A stretch of DNA of 28,426 bases, taken from contig CBFHND010000035.1 in assembly GCA_965657085.1 (NCBI GenBank), positions 1 through 28,426 on the forward strand, in the 5' to 3' direction. This DNA comes from CBFHND01 sp965657085 (GTDB lineage: Bacteria; Pseudomonadota; Alphaproteobacteria; Rhodobacterales; Rhodobacteraceae). Under the pieces are notes generated by a model. It was not told where the DNA came from, made no database searches, and saw only the letters and a list, made by a program, of their open reading frames with translations. Position 1 is the first letter of the stretch, and the number at the start of each line of letters is the position of its first letter. Shown here piece after piece: positions 15,315-23,681 of the stretch. A program made the position numbers and the translations under genes.

Positions 15315-16208
15315 TTATCCGTTTGGGTTGTTCACCGACTGCGCTTCGAGTGTACTCACCATTGCATCAATCGCCGCGTAACCGCCCGCGCCCAACTGAG
15401 CTTGCCGCGCAAACAACCCGATATGCAATGGAGCCAATACGGGCAGGCCGTCTTGTTCGGAGAATTTGCGCATACCACTTTGAACGGTAGGTATGGTCAG
15501 ACAGGACAAGCCAAGCCCGTCCTGAACTGCGCGCTGCACCCCGCCGATGCCGGGACTTGAATAGGCAATGCGCCAACTCCGGCCCGCGAGTTTCAAGGCT
15601 GTCGCCATACGGTCTCGGTAGACGCAGCCATAGGGATGCACAACAAGCGGGATATCAGCGTCGTCCGGGATCTCAAAACTTGTAGCCCCAACCCAGCTGG
15701 GTTGTTCTTTCCAGTGTCGGAAAAGAAATTGCTGGTCGTCTCCGTCAAAAAGCGCGACCGCAATGTCGATCTCATTACTGCGCAAGGCTATCAAAAGATG
15801 TTTGGAGAGATCACAACGGATTTCGACCTGAACGTCAGAATACTGCCGGACAACGTTTGTCAGGCACGATTGCAGGGTGTTGACAGCGTAGTCGACCGGC
15901 AGGCCAACGCGTAACTTGGCGGAGGAGTCTGATTGCTCGAACTGGGCCACGGCGAGGTCATTCAGCCGCAAGATCTGTCGGGCGTGAATGGCGAGAGCCT
16001 CACCACGTTCCGTCAAAGTGATTTCTTTTCCATTTCGTGCAATCAGAGCGTAGCCGACCATGTCTTCGAGACGTTTGATCTGCAAACTGATCGCAGGTTG
16101 CGTCCGACCGAGGATATCCGCTGCCTTGGTGAAGCTCGCGACTTCTACAACGGTAATGAAAGCTCGTAAAAGCTCGGTTGGCAGGTTGACTTGGCCCATG
16201 GCCTGCAC
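15315..16208 (-). CDS. LysR-family transcriptional regulator
   Basis: This 297-residue regulator has an N-terminal winged helix-turn-helix (about 8-67: LLRAFITVVEVASFTKAADILG and QPAISLQIKRLEDMVG) and a LysR substrate-binding domain (about 98-290). It lies on the same strand between the prs-containing group and the binding-protein gene, with gaps of 62 and 146 bases. It probably controls the import and catabolic genes in response to the substrate or a product. The start may be the ATG at 16208, or the one at 16199 (MGQVNLP). Confidence 0.9.
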   Translation of the reverse strand: MQAMGQVNLPTELLRAFITVVEVASFTKAADILGRTQPAISLQIKRLEDMVGYALIARNGKEITLTERGEALAIHARQILRLNDLAVAQFEQSDSSAKLRVGLPVDYAVNTLQSCLTNVVRQYSDVQVEIRCDLSKHLLIALRSNEIDIAVALFDGDDQQFLFRHWKEQPSWVGATSFEIPDDADIPLVVHPYGCVYRDRMATALKLAGRSWRIAYSSPGIGGVQRAVQDGLGLSCLTIPTVQSGMRKFSEQDGLPVLAPLHIGLFARQAQLGAGGYAAIDAMVSTLEAQSVNNPNG

Positions 16209-16270
16209 ATTAGCAATGTAAATCTTTTGGGCGCAACCATTACACGACTGAATGAGGTGGCCTCGGTGAT

Positions 16271-17203
16271 CTATTCAAAAAGAATGCTCACAGACTCCCC
16301 ATTGGCGATCCGGGTGATGGCTTTGGCAAACATTGGTGCGATGGAAATGGTGCGGATGCGCGACGATGCGATGACGGCTTCGGTGGCGCAAATCGTATCG
16401 GTAATCACCAAGGAAGAAAGGTCTGATGCGTTGATCCGCTCAACAGCTTTGCCAGACAGCACGCCATGGGTGATGTAGGCAGACACTTCTGCGGCCCCGT
16501 GCTCCAGCAAGGCGGTCGCCGCGTTGCATAATGTGCCGCCTGAATCGATGATGTCATCGACAAGAACACAAGATTTGCCTTTTACGTCGCCGATGATGTT
16601 CATGACTTCAGAGGAGCCGGGTTTGTCGCGGCGTTTGTCGACGATGGCCAATCCGGTAGACAGGCGCTTCGCAAGTGCGCGGGCCCGCACCACGCCACCC
16701 ACATCGGGCGACACGACCATCACGTTATCGCGGTCGCTGTGCTCTTCGACATCCCGAACGATCTCCGGCACCGCGTAAAGGTTGTCGGTAGGAATATCGA
16801 AGAAGCCCTGAATCTGCCCCGCATGCAGGTCCATCGTCAGCACGCGATCAGCCCCGGCTTGGGTAATCATGTTCGCCACCAGTTTCGCCGAGATTGGCGT
16901 GCGAGGAGCGGATTTGCGATCTTGGCGCGCATACCCGAAGTAAGGAATGACAGCTGTGATCCTCCCAGCGGATGAGCGCCGCAAAGCATCAATCAACACC
17001 AGCAATTCCATCAAGTTGTCGTTGGCGGGAAACGACGTCGACTGGATGACATAGACATCGCCCCCGCGCACGTTTTCTTGAATCTCGACGAAGACTTCTT
17101 CATCGGCAAAGCGGCGCACTTTGCATTCTGCCAGTGGGACCTTCATATGTGCAGCGATGGCTTCAGCAAGCGGACGGTTGCTGTTTCCACAGATCAACTT
17201 CAT
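16271..17203 (-). CDS. prs: Ribose-phosphate pyrophosphokinase (PRPP synthetase)
   Basis: The enzyme makes PRPP from ribose 5-phosphate and ATP. The 310-residue product shows the class I motifs: ENVRGGDVYVIQST, NLMELLVLIDALRRSSA, PYFGYARQDRK (residues 87-97), DLHAGQIQGFFD (125-136) and the PRPP-binding loop VLVDDIIDSGGT (213-224). I chose the ATG at 17203 because it begins with the standard MKLICGNS; the frame extending upstream to 17410 overlaps the preceding gene. It differs from the longer housekeeping PRPP synthetase typical of Rhodobacterales. It is therefore likely a dedicated accessory copy feeding the phosphoribosyltransferase encoded 52 bases upstream. Confidence 0.95.
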   Translation of the reverse strand: MKLICGNSNRPLAEAIAAHMKVPLAECKVRRFADEEVFVEIQENVRGGDVYVIQSTSFPANDNLMELLVLIDALRRSSAGRITAVIPYFGYARQDRKSAPRTPISAKLVANMITQAGADRVLTMDLHAGQIQGFFDIPTDNLYAVPEIVRDVEEHSDRDNVMVVSPDVGGVVRARALAKRLSTGLAIVDKRRDKPGSSEVMNIIGDVKGKSCVLVDDIIDSGGTLCNAATALLEHGAAEVSAYITHGVLSGKAVERINASDLSSLVITDTICATEAVIASSRIRTISIAPMFAKAITRIANGESVSILFE

Positions 17204-17255
17204 CTGTCGAGCCCCTCTGAGGTGAGTAATTTGGAAAGTGCGCGCTGTTCGGCTT

Positions 17256-17876
17256 CTAGACCGGGAACGCCATCTCGGGTTTGTAGGTCTTGAAGCTTTC
17301 GAGGTATTGCGCATTCGCCTGACGCTGCCACTCGGTGCCAGGCTGAATGGCGGTAACGCATTTGTACTTCTTGCGATATTCGGCGGTGGCATCGTTCTCT
17401 TCCATGACAATCGCCACCATGCCGGCTACCTCGCCCTGCTGCTGCTCGACCAGTTGAACAGCACCATTCATCGTGCCGCCGGTTTCGACCCACTGGTCGA
17501 CCAATAACACCCGCGTCCCGGGCGCAAAGGCCGGCAGGCGCATCTCCATAGACTGTGTCTGACCCGAGTAGTTGGTCATTGACGCGCTATCGGTGTCGAC
17601 ACAAAGCTTGCCGGGTTTGCGAATTGGCAAGAAGCCCCGACCGATACGCGCCGCAATGCCTGCCGCCAGAACGAACCCCATGGCATCAAGCCCGGCCACA
17701 ACATCAATTTCGTTTGCGTCCAGATCGGCCACCAGATCATCAAGTAGATCGTGATAAGCGCGGCCGTTGATATAGATCGACGTCGGGTCGAGCCATGCAA
17801 ACTTGTCGCCCTTGGTATTGGGGGCCATCAGTGAGAAGTACCAACGGTCGTCTCGGGGTCCTTTGTCATGAGCCAT
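17256..17876 (-). CDS. Phosphoribosyltransferase, adenine-PRTase-like
   Basis: This 206-residue type I PRTase would couple a base to PRPP. APRT-like features include DVVAGLDAMGFVLAAGIA, FLPIRKPGKL and the PRPP-binding motif VLLVDQWVETGGT (123-135). In the usual APRT motif the first two loop residues are acidic (DD); here the second is Gln, and the flap region (TNYSGQTQSMEMR) differs from the Tyr-Glu-rich APRT sequence. The substrate base may therefore not be adenine. It lies 13 bases after the BtpA-family gene and 52 bases before prs, so PRPP supply and use are encoded together. Confidence 0.85.
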   Translation of the reverse strand: MAHDKGPRDDRWYFSLMAPNTKGDKFAWLDPTSIYINGRAYHDLLDDLVADLDANEIDVVAGLDAMGFVLAAGIAARIGRGFLPIRKPGKLCVDTDSASMTNYSGQTQSMEMRLPAFAPGTRVLLVDQWVETGGTMNGAVQLVEQQQGEVAGMVAIVMEENDATAEYRKKYKCVTAIQPGTEWQRQANAQYLESFKTYKPEMAFPV

Positions 17877-17889
17877 GTGTCTGTGTCCT

Positions 17890-18627
17890 TTATGTCTGTG
17901 TGAGGTCCATGAGTTGCTTCAAGCGCTCGGGGTCGATATTGTAGAAATCGCCCTCGTAATTGATGCCTGTCGCAACCATAAAAAGATCAACTGCATCCGC
18001 ATACTGCGCGGCATTTTGCGGCGTGATGCCAGAGGCAAGGCCAAGCGCGGTCTCACCGCAATGCTCCCGGAATATTTCGATTTTGCCGACGTCCGCAGCG
18101 TGTCCCGTCGCCACGCCAGAGGTCACGACAACATCCATATAGTTTGCAGCGATCCGTGCGCTCTTTCCGTAGTGACCCGGATCAACCTCACGCTGCTTCT
18201 TGAACGCGGTACCCCCGATGTAAAGGCCATCCCAGCCGCTGGACTTACGGATCGCTGCAATCTCGTCAGCTTCGGGTTGATCGTCGTCGGCCCGGCGCTC
18301 GTCTATCCGCGCATCATCTGCCCAATACCCATCGACCTGGATACCCTCTACATGCAGCTCGCCCAAAATCGGGAACGCGTGTTTGCCTGTGACGGCCAAG
18401 AAGTTTACGCCGATCCAGTAATCCGGAAATGCCTTGCGCATGTCCCGGATGATCGGAACCAGCTCTTCCTTCTCAAAGTCATGGTTGATCAGAAAAACAC
18501 CGGGACAACCGCCGTAGCGCGCAGCTTCAATGTTCCGCAGCGCTTGTTCTGACTCCAGCACGTGAATCACAGGCAGGACAACTGGGCCGGAGGCATTGAA
18601 TTTCGTTCTGAAGACGTGTCGGTTCAT
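17890..18627 (-). CDS. BtpA/SgcQ family TIM-barrel protein
   Basis: The 245-residue protein has the BtpA/SgcQ layout. An N-terminal VLPVIHVLESEQALRNIEAARYGGCPGVFL-type strand-helix repeat and a central WIGVNFLAVTG lead to the C-terminal GVATGHAADVGKIE, ALGLASGITPQNAAQYADAVD and MVATGINYEGDFYN region, which looks like a phosphate-binding barrel end. BtpA was named for a role in cyanobacterial photosystem I biogenesis. Bacterial relatives are placed with sugar or nucleotide enzymes, and their reaction is not settled. As first gene of a BtpA-PRTase-prs group, it may process the nucleotide or ribose-phosphate product. Confidence 0.75.
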   Translation of the reverse strand: MNRHVFRTKFNASGPVVLPVIHVLESEQALRNIEAARYGGCPGVFLINHDFEKEELVPIIRDMRKAFPDYWIGVNFLAVTGKHAFPILGELHVEGIQVDGYWADDARIDERRADDDQPEADEIAAIRKSSGWDGLYIGGTAFKKQREVDPGHYGKSARIAANYMDVVVTSGVATGHAADVGKIEIFREHCGETALGLASGITPQNAAQYADAVDLFMVATGINYEGDFYNIDPERLKQLMDLTQT

Positions 18628-18966
18628 CTATGGCCTCGATGTTACGTATTTCGGCGAAGCTAGCATCAGCCTGGTGATTTAAAAAATTTATTGTGCTTAT
18701 TTCACCATAACAGAATTCAATGCCATTTTCGGTGCAATGGGGGGGGTATTGACTGGTGATTAATGCAAAGCACGGGCCCCAGGCATCAGTCTTTGGTTTG
18801 CATTTCTAGCAATTTAGAAGGCTGCAAAGAAGCTATCACACATCGCAATGCCAAAGAATCGTCGACGAAACCGGCAAGCGCCTGGTACAAGCAGCCCCGG
18901 GCACAGCCGAGAGCCAGGTCGGCATTGTCAGGTTGTTGGCGGCGTCTTGAATGGTATTGGCATACC
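18628..18966. other. Intergenic stretch upstream of the BtpA-PRTase-prs genes
   Basis: No gene is supported here. The part nearest the BtpA start is AT-rich (about 18675-18722) and is the likely promoter region for the minus-strand operon, though no clean -35/-10 pair is visible. An eight-base G tract lies at about 18739-18746. The rest resembles decayed sequence next to the etfA remnant. Confidence 0.4.
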
Positions 18967-18970
18967 CGCG

Positions 18971-18997
18971 CCGGGCCCGCGTCACCGGCGGGCCCGG
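18971..18997 (-). terminator. GC-rich hairpin downstream of the etfA remnant
   Basis: CCGGGCCCGC (18971-18980) pairs with GCGGGCCCGG (18988-18997) around a 7-base loop. It lies about 10 bases past the ancestral etfA stop on the minus strand, and is probably the original terminator carried along with the fragment. Confidence 0.65.
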
Positions 18998-19007
18998 GCG
19001 TAGAGCT

Positions 19008-19655
19008 TCAGAGTTTTTCGACCAATTCCGGCCGAGCGGTAAAGAGGTCCGCGACGGGTCCTTAGTCTGCAACCTGGAAGATCGGAGCTTCTTCGTCCTT
19101 GTTGATGGCGACGATGATTTTGCTGTCCTTCATACCCGCGAGGTGCTGGATCGCGCCGGAAATACCGACCGCGACGTAGAGGTCAGGGGCGACGACCTTG
19201 CCGGGCTGGCCGACATGCCAGTCGTTCGGAGCGAAATCAGAGTCGACGGCGGCGCGCGAAGCGTCGACGGCGGCACCGAGCTTGTCAGCCAGTTTCTCGA
19301 TCAGGGCAAAGTCCTCTTCCGAACCGACGCCGCGACCGCCGGAAACGACAATGCCCGCGCTGGTCAGTTCTGGACGATCGCTTTCGGCGACCCTGTCTTC
19401 GACCCATTCAGACACGCCGGGGTTTTCGACAGCCGAGATGGTTTCGGCGGCATCGAAGGTCGAGGTCCGCACGGCGATGACCTTTGTTGCGTCCGAGGAT
19501 TTGACTGTCTGTATCGCGTTACCCGCGTAGATCGGACGTTCGAAGGTGTCGCCGTCGATGACGCCCGAGATGTCCGAGATCACCATGACGTCCAAAAGTG
19601 CGGCCACGCGGGGCATCACGTTCTTGGCGTTGGTGGTGGCGGGCGCGACGAGGTG
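19008..19655 (-). pseudogene. etfA: Electron transfer flavoprotein alpha subunit remnant
   Basis: The reading frame matches the C-terminal two-thirds of EtfA, including NVMPRVAALLDVM, RPELTSAGIVVSGGRGVGS, PDLYVAVGISGAIQHLAGM and AINKDEEAPIFQVAD. Two defects are visible. The first third and the initiation codon are missing, with homology ending near 19655 and a TAA just upstream. A TAA at 19062-19064 replaces the conserved aromatic residue after QVAD, although the remaining tail VADLFTA and ELVEKL continues in frame to the old stop at 19008-19010. EtfA binds FAD and AMP and passes electrons to the quinone pool; this copy cannot. Confidence 0.9.
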
Positions 19656-19862
19656 GTGATTGCGCGTTGTTTATCGAAGATCTTAAGTGTCTGACTGTCT
19701 GACACGTATCGCATCGTCGATAGCTGTATCTTGGAACTGGCGCACCTTCTCGCGGCGTTTCCCTCTTAAGGTCAATAGCTTAACGTCCACTTGAACGTGG
19801 TGAGCTACTCCCCATCGCTTGGACAGTTTCCGACGCGATCAGGACAAGCTTCCTAATCTTCG

Positions 19863-20768
19863 TCAAATAGCTTGCAACGGCTTCAACGACATTATGTCGT
19901 GCAAAGCGAAATCGATTAGGGCTCGAACTTTGCGAGGCAGCGTGCGACCTTCCAGATAGGCTGCGCCAACCGGGCCGCTTTCAGACCGAAATTCATCGAG
20001 AAGTGCGACGAGATCGCCGGATTTGACGGCCCCGCGCAAGGCGAAACTCGGCACGTAAGCGATTCCAATACCACTGGTCGCAAGCGCCACGGCGGCACTT
20101 GCGGAATTGACGTGAAATCGACCAGTCACATGCGCAATCGTCTCCGAGCCGTTTTTTTGAAACATCCAGCGGCGTGGGTTCCGCCGGTTCATATCGACAA
20201 TACACGCATGATTTGAGAGATCTTCCGGCGTCGCCGGCGTCCCGTATCTGGCCAGGTAATCCGGGCTTGCGACCAGTACGCTGCGAAACTCTCCCAGACG
20301 GCGAACCTTAAGTGAGGCCTGGTCGAAGTGGCCAAGACGGAAGATCAGATCGAGGCCCTCGGATGCCAGATCAAGATATTTGTCGTCGAGCCTTAGATCA
20401 ACTGATACCTCAGGATGAGCGGCCGAAAAACGTGCAAGCATGCCTACAACATATATTTCTCCGAACGTGATCGGAGCGGAAACGCGCAGTGTTCCGGAAA
20501 GCCCCTTCGAGCTCTCAGTAATCTCATTCAAAACAGCGTCGAAGTCATCCAGAAGTGCCGGCGCGCGCGTGAGCAGGTCTTCGCCCGCCGGCGTCAGGCC
20601 GACCCTGCGAGTCGTGCGTTGCAGGAGGCGGACGCCGAGCCGCGCTTCCAGCTCAGCGACGTATTTGGATGTCAGCCGGTTCGAGATGCCCATCTGGTCT
20701 GCGGCAGCCGTGAAAGACCCGGTCTGAGCGGTGGCGACAAAGGCGCGGATCTGATCGATGCGGTCCAT
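19863..20768 (-). CDS. LysR-family regulator, YhaJ-like
   Basis: This 301-residue regulator has an N-terminal helix-turn-helix (1-62: MDRIDQIRAFVATAQTGSFT, then SNRLTSKYVAELEARLG) and a LysR effector domain. It belongs to the PA0477/DsdC-like group with RTTRRVGLTPAGEDLL. It is divergent from doxX-ygiD-yqjG across a 251-base gap. In E. coli the LysR protein YhaJ controls yqjF (DoxX family), whose neighbour is yqjG, so regulation of the adjacent quinone-stress genes is likely. Its C-terminus closely resembles the LysR remnant at 6803-7075. Confidence 0.9.
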   Translation of the reverse strand: MDRIDQIRAFVATAQTGSFTAAADQMGISNRLTSKYVAELEARLGVRLLQRTTRRVGLTPAGEDLLTRAPALLDDFDAVLNEITESSKGLSGTLRVSAPITFGEIYVVGMLARFSAAHPEVSVDLRLDDKYLDLASEGLDLIFRLGHFDQASLKVRRLGEFRSVLVASPDYLARYGTPATPEDLSNHACIVDMNRRNPRRWMFQKNGSETIAHVTGRFHVNSASAAVALATSGIGIAYVPSFALRGAVKSGDLVALLDEFRSESGPVGAAYLEGRTLPRKVRALIDFALHDIMSLKPLQAI

Positions 20769-20876
20769 GGCCCTATTCAGAACATTATGAAGATAGTCAT
20801 TCTATAACATCTCCATTTTGTTGACGATCTGCAAGCCCTAGGTTCGCAATAGATCGAAACAGCCCGTCGCCTGTGA

Positions 20877-20996
20877 CGGCAGTCAAATGGAGAAGAACAC
20901 GCCCGCCACCTCGAGCCGCTCGGCTTCATGAACACTCAATTCGGATACGTGCTGGGCAAAGGCACGGAAATCGCGCCGCGCTGGCAAGCGGCCTGA
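20877..20996 (+). pseudogene. C-terminal remnant of an unidentified gene before doxX
   Basis: A frame with gene-like composition (EEHARHLEPLGFMNTQFG, then YVLGKGTEIAPRWQAA) ends at a TGA 23 bases before the doxX ATG. It is open upstream only to 20877. It looks like the tail of a gene whose front was removed by recombination in the LysR-doxX gap. I do not recognise the family. Confidence 0.4.
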
Positions 20997-21019
20997 CCCA
21001 ACCCCAAGGAGTAACTGAC

Positions 21020-21451
21020 ATGTCTTTCAATTCTGCAAACACCAATGCTGACTACGCGGCCCTCGTGCTTCGTGTCGCGAGCGGCGTCGCCTTCCTCGCC
21101 CACGGCTGGATGAAGGTGAACCTTTTCACCATCCCAGGCACCGTGGCCTTTTTCGAAAGCCTCGGCCTGCCCGGCGTCTTCGCCTACCTGACTATCCTCG
21201 GCGAGCTGGGCGGCGGCCTGGCGCTGATCCTCGGCGTGGGCGTTCGCGCCGTCTCGATCCCGCTCATCGCGATCCTGCTCGGTTCGGTCTGGGCGCATTC
21301 GGGCTATGGCTGGACCTTCTCGAACGAAGGCGGCGGCTGGGAGTTCGCGCTGTTCTGGGCGGTCGTCCAGGGCGTGATCCTGCTGCTCGGCGCCGGGGCC
21401 TATGCGTTGCGGCTGCCGGTCCTCGACCGCACCTTCGGCAAGTTCGCCTGA
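21020..21451 (+). CDS. DoxX family membrane protein, YqjF-like
   Basis: The 143-residue protein has four hydrophobic segments (about 14-34, 52-74, 79-96, 112-133) and the DoxX pattern LVLRVASGVAFLAHGWMK, then GELGGGLALILGVGVR. E. coli YqjF is in this family and is induced by quinone-forming aromatics. I used the ATG at 21020 because AAGGAG lies 8 bases upstream; a longer frame from 20873 has no such site. It is first in a doxX-ygiD-yqjG run. Confidence 0.92.
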   Translation: MSFNSANTNADYAALVLRVASGVAFLAHGWMKVNLFTIPGTVAFFESLGLPGVFAYLTILGELGGGLALILGVGVRAVSIPLIAILLGSVWAHSGYGWTFSNEGGGWEFALFWAVVQGVILLLGAGAYALRLPVLDRTFGKFA

Positions 21452-21465
21452 GTGCCAATCAGACC

Positions 21466-21491
21466 GCCGGACCGCCTCTTGGCGGTCCGGC
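21466..21491 (+). terminator. Hairpin between doxX and ygiD
   Basis: GCCGGACCGCC (21466-21476) and GGCGGTCCGGC (21481-21491) form a perfect 11-bp stem with loop TCTT. It sits 15 bases after the doxX stop and 20 bases before ygiD. It has no following T-run, so it may attenuate or stabilise the transcript rather than end it. Confidence 0.6.
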
Positions 21492-21510
21492 CTCACTCGG
21501 GAGATTTCAC

Positions 21511-22332
21511 ATGCAAACCCACAATCTTCAGGACCTTCGCGACCGTTTCGTCCCCTCCGATCGGATGCCGCTGGTCTTCCTCGGCCACGGCAGCCCGATG
21601 AACGCGCTCGAGGACACCGCCTATAGCCGCGCCTGGACCGATCTCGGCCAGAGCCTGCCGCGCCCGAAGGCGATCCTCGTGGTCTCGGCGCACTGGATGA
21701 CGCATTGCACCACGCTGGTCGACGTCTCGGCCATGCCGCGCACGATCCACGATTTCTACGGCTTCCCCGAGGCGCTTTATGCCGAGCAATACCCCGCGAA
21801 GGGCCAGCCGGACCTCGCCCGCGAGGTGATGACGCTGCTGGCTTCGCACCGTGCGCAGGAGGACGACACCTGGGGGCTGGACCACGGCGCTTGGGCTGTG
21901 CTGAAGTTTCTCTATCCGGAAGCGGATGTGCCGGTCTTCCAGGTCTCCATCGACATGGGATGCGGGCTGGAACATCAGTTCGAAGTCGGACGCACGCTGG
22001 CCGAGCTGCGCGACCGCGGCGTGCTGATCCTGGGTTCGGGTAACGTGGTGCACAACCTGCGCACCATGCGGCCCGGCGGCAAGCCGATGGACTTCGCGCT
22101 GGAGTTCGACGCGCTCTTCGCTGACCGTCTTGCCGAACGGGATTTCGCCGCGCTGGCGGACCGCGAAGGGCTTGGTGAGCTGTTGCCACAAGCGCATCCG
22201 ACCGTGGACCATTATCTGCCTGCGCTGACCATCGCCGGCGCCTCAGACGCGCGCGACGACCTGACCTTCATGACCGATGCCATCGATCTGGGATCGGTGT
22301 CGATGCGGTCGTTCATCTTTCACGCAAACTGA
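21511..22332 (+). CDS. ygiD: YgiD-like extradiol dioxygenase (4,5-DOPA dioxygenase type)
   Basis: The 273-residue enzyme belongs to the LigB-type extradiol dioxygenases that open catechol rings; E. coli YgiD converts L-DOPA at the 4,5 position. The metal-site histidines are in FLGHGSPMNAL (His26) and VSAHWMTH (His61). Further family motifs are TIHDFYGFPEALYAEQYPA, WGLDHGAWAVLKFLYP and LGSGNVVHNLR. A GGAG site lies 9 bases before the ATG. Next to a glutathionyl-hydroquinone reductase and a DoxX protein, it probably detoxifies catechols or quinols. GC content is higher than in the genes left of 18628. Confidence 0.92.
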   Translation: MQTHNLQDLRDRFVPSDRMPLVFLGHGSPMNALEDTAYSRAWTDLGQSLPRPKAILVVSAHWMTHCTTLVDVSAMPRTIHDFYGFPEALYAEQYPAKGQPDLAREVMTLLASHRAQEDDTWGLDHGAWAVLKFLYPEADVPVFQVSIDMGCGLEHQFEVGRTLAELRDRGVLILGSGNVVHNLRTMRPGGKPMDFALEFDALFADRLAERDFAALADREGLGELLPQAHPTVDHYLPALTIAGASDARDDLTFMTDAIDLGSVSMRSFIFHAN

Positions 22333-22344
22333 GGGGACAGACCC

Positions 22345-23301
22345 ATGCTTGTCGACGGGAAATGGATGGAAAACTGGCAACCGGTGCAGAAGGCCGACGA
22401 GCAAGGGCGCTTTGTGCGCCAGGTCTCGAGCTTTCGCAACTGGATCACGGCGGATGGTCGCGCCGGACCGACGGGGGAGGGTGGTTTCCAAGCCGATCCC
22501 GGTCGATACCGGCTCTATGTTGCGCTGATCTGCCCCTGGGCATCGCGCACGCTGATCGCCCGAAAGCTCAAGGGACTTGAGGACATGATCGAACTGACCG
22601 TGGTGAACCCGACTTTGACCGATCAGGGCTGGAGTTTCGGCGGTTTTCCCGGCGCGACCGAAGACCCGCTGTTTGGTGCGCGTCATATGCATGAACTCTA
22701 CACCCGCGCCGATCCGAAGTTTACCGGACGTGCGACGGTTCCGGTCCTGTGGGACATGAAACGGAACGTGATGGTGAACAACGAAAGCGCGGATATCCTG
22801 CGCATGCTGGACACAGCTTTCGAGCACCTCGTGCCTTCCGAGATCCGCCTGTATCCCAAAGCGTACGCGGCGGAGATTGATGCACTCAACCCGCGTCTCT
22901 ACAACCTGCTCAACAACGGTGTCTACAAGGCAGGATTTGCAACGACGCAGGCGGCCTACGACGAGGCCATGGATGGCATCTTTGCGATGCTGGACGAACT
23001 CGAGGAGGGCCTAACCGGCGACTTCCTGTTCGGCGACACGCTGACGGAGACGGACATCCGGGCCTTCGTAACGCTCATCCGGTTTGATGCAGTCTATCAC
23101 GGTCTCTTCAAGACCAACCGTCACGAGATCCGGGACTACCCGCGTCTGCGGGCCTATCTCGCTCGTGTTGTGCAGATCCCTGGCGTGCGTGAAACCGTGG
23201 ACATGGACCACATCCTGCACGGGTATTATTCGATCAAGGCACTCAATCCTCTAGGCGTGGTGCCAAAAGCGCCCGCGCATATTGCGACGATCCTTAGGTG
23301 A
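22345..23301 (+). CDS. yqjG: Glutathionyl-hydroquinone reductase (YqjG/ECM4 family)
   Basis: This 318-residue GST-fold enzyme reduces glutathionyl-hydroquinones to hydroquinones. The catalytic Cys63 is in ICPWASRTL; the N-terminal thioredoxin-like domain (about 50-160) contains GRATVPVLWD and NNESADILRML, and the C-terminal helical domain (about 165-300) has RLYNLLNNGVYKAGFAT and YPRLRAYLARVVQIPGV. The length and motifs fit the family. It starts 12 bases after the ygiD stop, so the two are co-transcribed. It partners with DoxX as in the E. coli yqjF-yqjG pair. Confidence 0.94.
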   Translation: MLVDGKWMENWQPVQKADEQGRFVRQVSSFRNWITADGRAGPTGEGGFQADPGRYRLYVALICPWASRTLIARKLKGLEDMIELTVVNPTLTDQGWSFGGFPGATEDPLFGARHMHELYTRADPKFTGRATVPVLWDMKRNVMVNNESADILRMLDTAFEHLVPSEIRLYPKAYAAEIDALNPRLYNLLNNGVYKAGFATTQAAYDEAMDGIFAMLDELEEGLTGDFLFGDTLTETDIRAFVTLIRFDAVYHGLFKTNRHEIRDYPRLRAYLARVVQIPGVRETVDMDHILHGYYSIKALNPLGVVPKAPAHIATILR

Positions 23302-23681
23302 AGCGTCAGGAAACAGCTGGAAATTGAAAGCTCTAAATCGGGGTGTGATAGAGGGCTTTTGTAAACTGCTGCAATCTACCTCCGCGCGCAGGAACGATTG
23401 TTGCGATCAAAGTAGATCAATGAGGGCGTTCCGATTGTGCTTCTTGCGGAGCCTAAAAGTGTTGACCGCTAACAGTTGACAGCATGACCTTTCCGTCGCC
23501 ATCATGTCTGACTGGTGCAGGCAGTCGTCGTTCTGTTTCGCAGTCATGCGCGAGAAGGACGTCGCGGCCACAGCGCTACCTGTCAAAGCACGTGTGACGC
23601 GAATGCAATTGAACCTGCGCCTGTTGCAGATGAGGTGGCACGGAAGGGCCAAATAGTGAGGCAGACCGTTGTCGCGTAGCC
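23302..23681. other. Gene-free stretch between yqjG and the ISL3 element
   Basis: I see no supported gene in these 380 bases. A minus-strand frame of 81 residues (23407-23652) is open but rich in Cys, Asn and Arg without a recognisable domain. The stretch probably contains the yqjG terminator and decayed sequence flanking the insertion site. Confidence 0.4.

Noticed and set aside
20936..22189. Minus-strand frame of 417 residues
   Set aside because: It is antisense to doxX and ygiD and made of Arg/Ala/Pro-rich low-complexity sequence typical of a shadow frame in GC-rich DNA.
23407..23652. Minus-strand 81-residue frame left of the ISL3 element
   Set aside because: Unusual composition (many Cys, Asn and Arg) and no family resemblance.
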